Below, piece after piece: positions 62,126 to 64,000 of a stretch of DNA of 64,000 bases. Within the stretch, counting starts at the first letter, position 1. Each line of letters opens with the position of its first letter. The position numbers and the translations under genes were made by a program. The notes under the pieces were generated by a model. The model did no database searches. It was not told the DNA's origin and was given only the letters and a program-made list of their open reading frames with translations. Origin of the DNA: Lactarius indigo (lineage: Eukaryota; Basidiomycota; Agaricomycetes; Russulales; Russulaceae). The DNA lies in the NCBI GenBank assembly GCA_025766275.1, contig JAFKAC010000004.1:1-64000 (forward strand), read 5' to 3'.

Positions 62126-63114
62126 CTACGCCTCAATATTGTCCAGCTCATCTACCATAGCGTCTACAACCTCACTCAAAGCAATCTCCCTCTCATAAAT
62201 CTGCCAAGCTTGGACGTAGATCCGCCGAAGTCTTACAGCTTCGGCACGTAAGATCGACACCCGAGTTCCCAGGTCGTACTCTTCTTGCTAGAAAGAAACA
62301 ATGGTCAGTTTTCACTATGCTAGGTTGACAATGTGGCGCACCAGCTCTGAAGGTGCTTCCTCCTGACCGACCTCACCTTCCTTTATCTCAGAGTTGCTGG
62401 GAGATGGGGCACGATCACCCCAATTCCAAGCTGTGCACGCAGAGTTAGAGACATATATAATCAGTAGAAATGAGACTTACTGCGAGCTGCCGAATGGCTG
62501 CCAAAGGTCTCTCTGGCCTCGGTAGGTAGAGAGACGCCTACCCCAGATCTTTCCTCCTGTGTTGGCACTGGGTCAATGCTGGGTTGTTGAGTCCCTAGAA
62601 CCAGTGGGGCTTCCATCCTCGACGCAGGGTCAGTCCCCTGATCTTGGATGTCAGGTGAGGTCAGCATATCCTTGCCGAAGTTGTCTTGAGATTCTGGTGA
62701 AGGCAGCTTGTCCACGCCAAAGTTGCGTTGTCCATGTGAAGAGGGTGACAAGGGTGACCCATCCCTGCCAAGATTGTGTTGGTGTTGGGGGGATGGTGAC
62801 ATATCCATGCCGAAACTATGTCGGCGTTGAGGAGAGGGTGACCCACCCATGCCGAAACTGTATTGGTGTTGAGGGGATGACAACCCACTCATACCGAAGC
62901 TGCGTTGACTTTGAGGGGAGGGTGACCCATCCATGCCAAAGCTGTGTTGGCTTCGTGGAGAGGGTGACCCATCCATGCCAAAGCTGTGTTGGCTTCGTGG
63001 AGAGGGCGACCCATCCATGCCAAAATCGTCTTGACCTTCGGCAGATAATGGCGCATCTCTTCCAGTCACAAGCTGCCGAGTGTCAACCGATAGTGCAAGA
63101 AAAGGGCGAGACAT
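62126..63114 (-). CDS. Protein with 14-residue tandem repeats, unknown function
   Basis: Three exons (63114-62481, 62430-62342, 62287-62126) give 294 residues in continuous frame with GT..AG introns. It starts MSRPFLALSVDTRQLVTG. The middle is about eight tandem 14-mers of the type F-G-M-D-G-S-P-S-P-R-S-Q-H-S, from a 42-bp DNA repeat. The C-terminus is charged and helical (RVSILRAEAVRLRRIYVQAW, then DAMVDELDNIEA). No family recognised. The first in-frame ATG is used; the frame is open a little upstream without another ATG. It lies next to the tandem array and shares its CTGCCGA motif. Confidence 0.55.
62690..63040. repeat. 42-bp coding minisatellite
   Basis: About eight units of 42 bp within the gene above. 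The two units at about 62933-63016 are identical and the others vary. It encodes the 14-residue repeat. Confidence 0.8.
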
Positions 63115-63358
63115 AGCTAGCAAAGAAGTGGGACAGTTTGATGAGGTGGTGATAAGGGAGACTCAATGCGGAATGAGCCTATATATCTAGATTGCTTATT
63201 ACGCAAGAGACACTCAAGATTCATTACTGTTTTTTGCTGAGTCAGGTTCCAGATTCCAGATCAGTAGTTTCAGCAGCTCGGCAGCATGCCGCTTGTTGAC
63301 CTTGCTTCAATGTGGCAACGTAAACTGCCAACACACTTTTTTCTTACCCACCAACGCC
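63115..63358. promoter_or_regulatory. Divergent promoter region of the two unknown genes
   Basis: 244 bp between opposite start codons. It contains TATATATC near 63180 and an inverted CTGCCGA (TCGGCAG, about 63279-63285). Confidence 0.4.
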
Positions 63359-64000
63359 ATGAATTCCCTCCTCCATATCGCTGCTAGGGTTGAGGCCGCT
63401 GTTGCAAGCTATGTCAGCGTTCGCGATGTTGCTGACAGGGCTGAATGGGAACGCCGCTTTGAGGAAGAGAAGGTACGTACTTAATTCAATTGCAGTTTCC
63501 ATCCAATCCCCATTTGAACTAGGTCCTCACGACACGAGAGTTCAGGAGGCTCCGGCGAAATTCGGGGGACCTGCCGGCGCTACACCCAACGCTAGCTGCC
63601 TTGTATATCGTCCTCGATGCCAAGGGGGATTTGTCAGACATCGGCAGGGGGCACCCTTCAATTAACAAGCACAAATATTACCTGCCCAGTGCCAAATTCC
63701 CCGCCGACATCTCGCACCTATTGCCTCCAAATGAGGGCCGCTGGTGGGAGCGCCTTGGTAAGTCACTGTTCACCTTTCCCTCAAACACAGTCTAAACCTC
63801 CACAGCTGCCGAGCATGGGGATGGGGGGGTGCCCACTGGAAATGCAGCACCAAGTCCTACACCGCCACCACCACCACCACCTTCGCCTCCTTGTCGGCAC
63901 CTGCCGAAGGTGACGCTCATCATGGGCCCACCTCCTGAAGACTCAGAAGACGAGATGGAGGTAGACCAGCTGGAGGAGGTGAGCAATAATACTTCCCCAT
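63359..64000 (+). CDS. Unknown gene, 5' part, cut by window edge
   Basis: Exons 63359-63472 (MNSLLHIAARVEAAVASYVS, 38 codons), 63523-63757 and from 63806 on, with continuous frame. Exon 2 has VLTTREFRRLRRNSGDLPAL, LYIVLDAKGDLSDIGRGH and LLPPNEGRWWERL. Exon 3 has a run of about eight prolines and then an acidic stretch (PPEDSEDEMEVDQLEE). A further donor-like GTGAGC lies at 63978. No family recognised. The gene is divergent from the repeat-protein gene. The third exon begins inside an AGCTGCCGA motif. Confidence 0.5.

Overview
The window is nuclear DNA of a filamentous basidiomycete, most likely an Agaricomycete. The genes have many short introns (about 45-70 nt, GT..AG). It carries families typical of that class: M36 fungalysins, DUF6535 membrane proteins, Zn2Cys6 regulators, a giant GTPase-VWA protein, and Ulp1-bearing DNA transposons. 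No species is claimed. There is no CRISPR array, operon or bacterial feature.

Layout. 1-21.5 kb is a tandem array of four secreted fungalysin metallopeptidases, all on the minus strand. The first is cut by the window edge and the other three look complete. Each copy carries the same 0.6-0.75 kb upstream block. A decayed DNA transposon of about 6.6 kb (3.39-9.97 kb) lies between copies 1 and 2. It has imperfect terminal inverted repeats, and one transcription unit in it reads Ulp1 protease, then zinc fingers, then a P-element/THAP9-like transposase. A 27-bp minisatellite (2.3-3.0 kb) lies just outside its left end.

21.8-38.7 kb is a housekeeping island. It holds VPS29 (retromer) head to head with MDM35 (mitochondrial lipid transfer), then a Zn2Cys6 transcription factor. 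A roadblock dynein light chain follows, head to head with an Atg14/UVRAG-type PI3-kinase subunit. Last come a proline-rich protein with an EH-like N-terminus and, divergent from it, a five-exon histone H4 gene. That H4 is exactly canonical in length but has lost K12 and K20.

39.9-46.7 kb is a tandem segmental duplication of a DUF6535 membrane-protein gene; the second copy has a frame break in exon 1. 47.1-59.3 kb holds an intact TMEM242-like gene, a roughly 9-kb intron-rich gene for a GTPase-VWA giant protein, and a broken second copy of the TMEM242-like gene in the same orientation.

60.4-61.9 kb is a satellite-like array (about 212 bp per unit) rich in the palindrome TGGGCCCA and in CTGCCGA. 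It is followed by two divergent genes of unknown function, one of which contains a 42-bp coding minisatellite. The same CTGCCGA motif recurs in and between these genes, so array and genes may belong to one mobile unit.

All protein names come from reading motifs and conserved blocks. No database search was run. Exon boundaries were set by hand from splice signals and reading-frame continuity.
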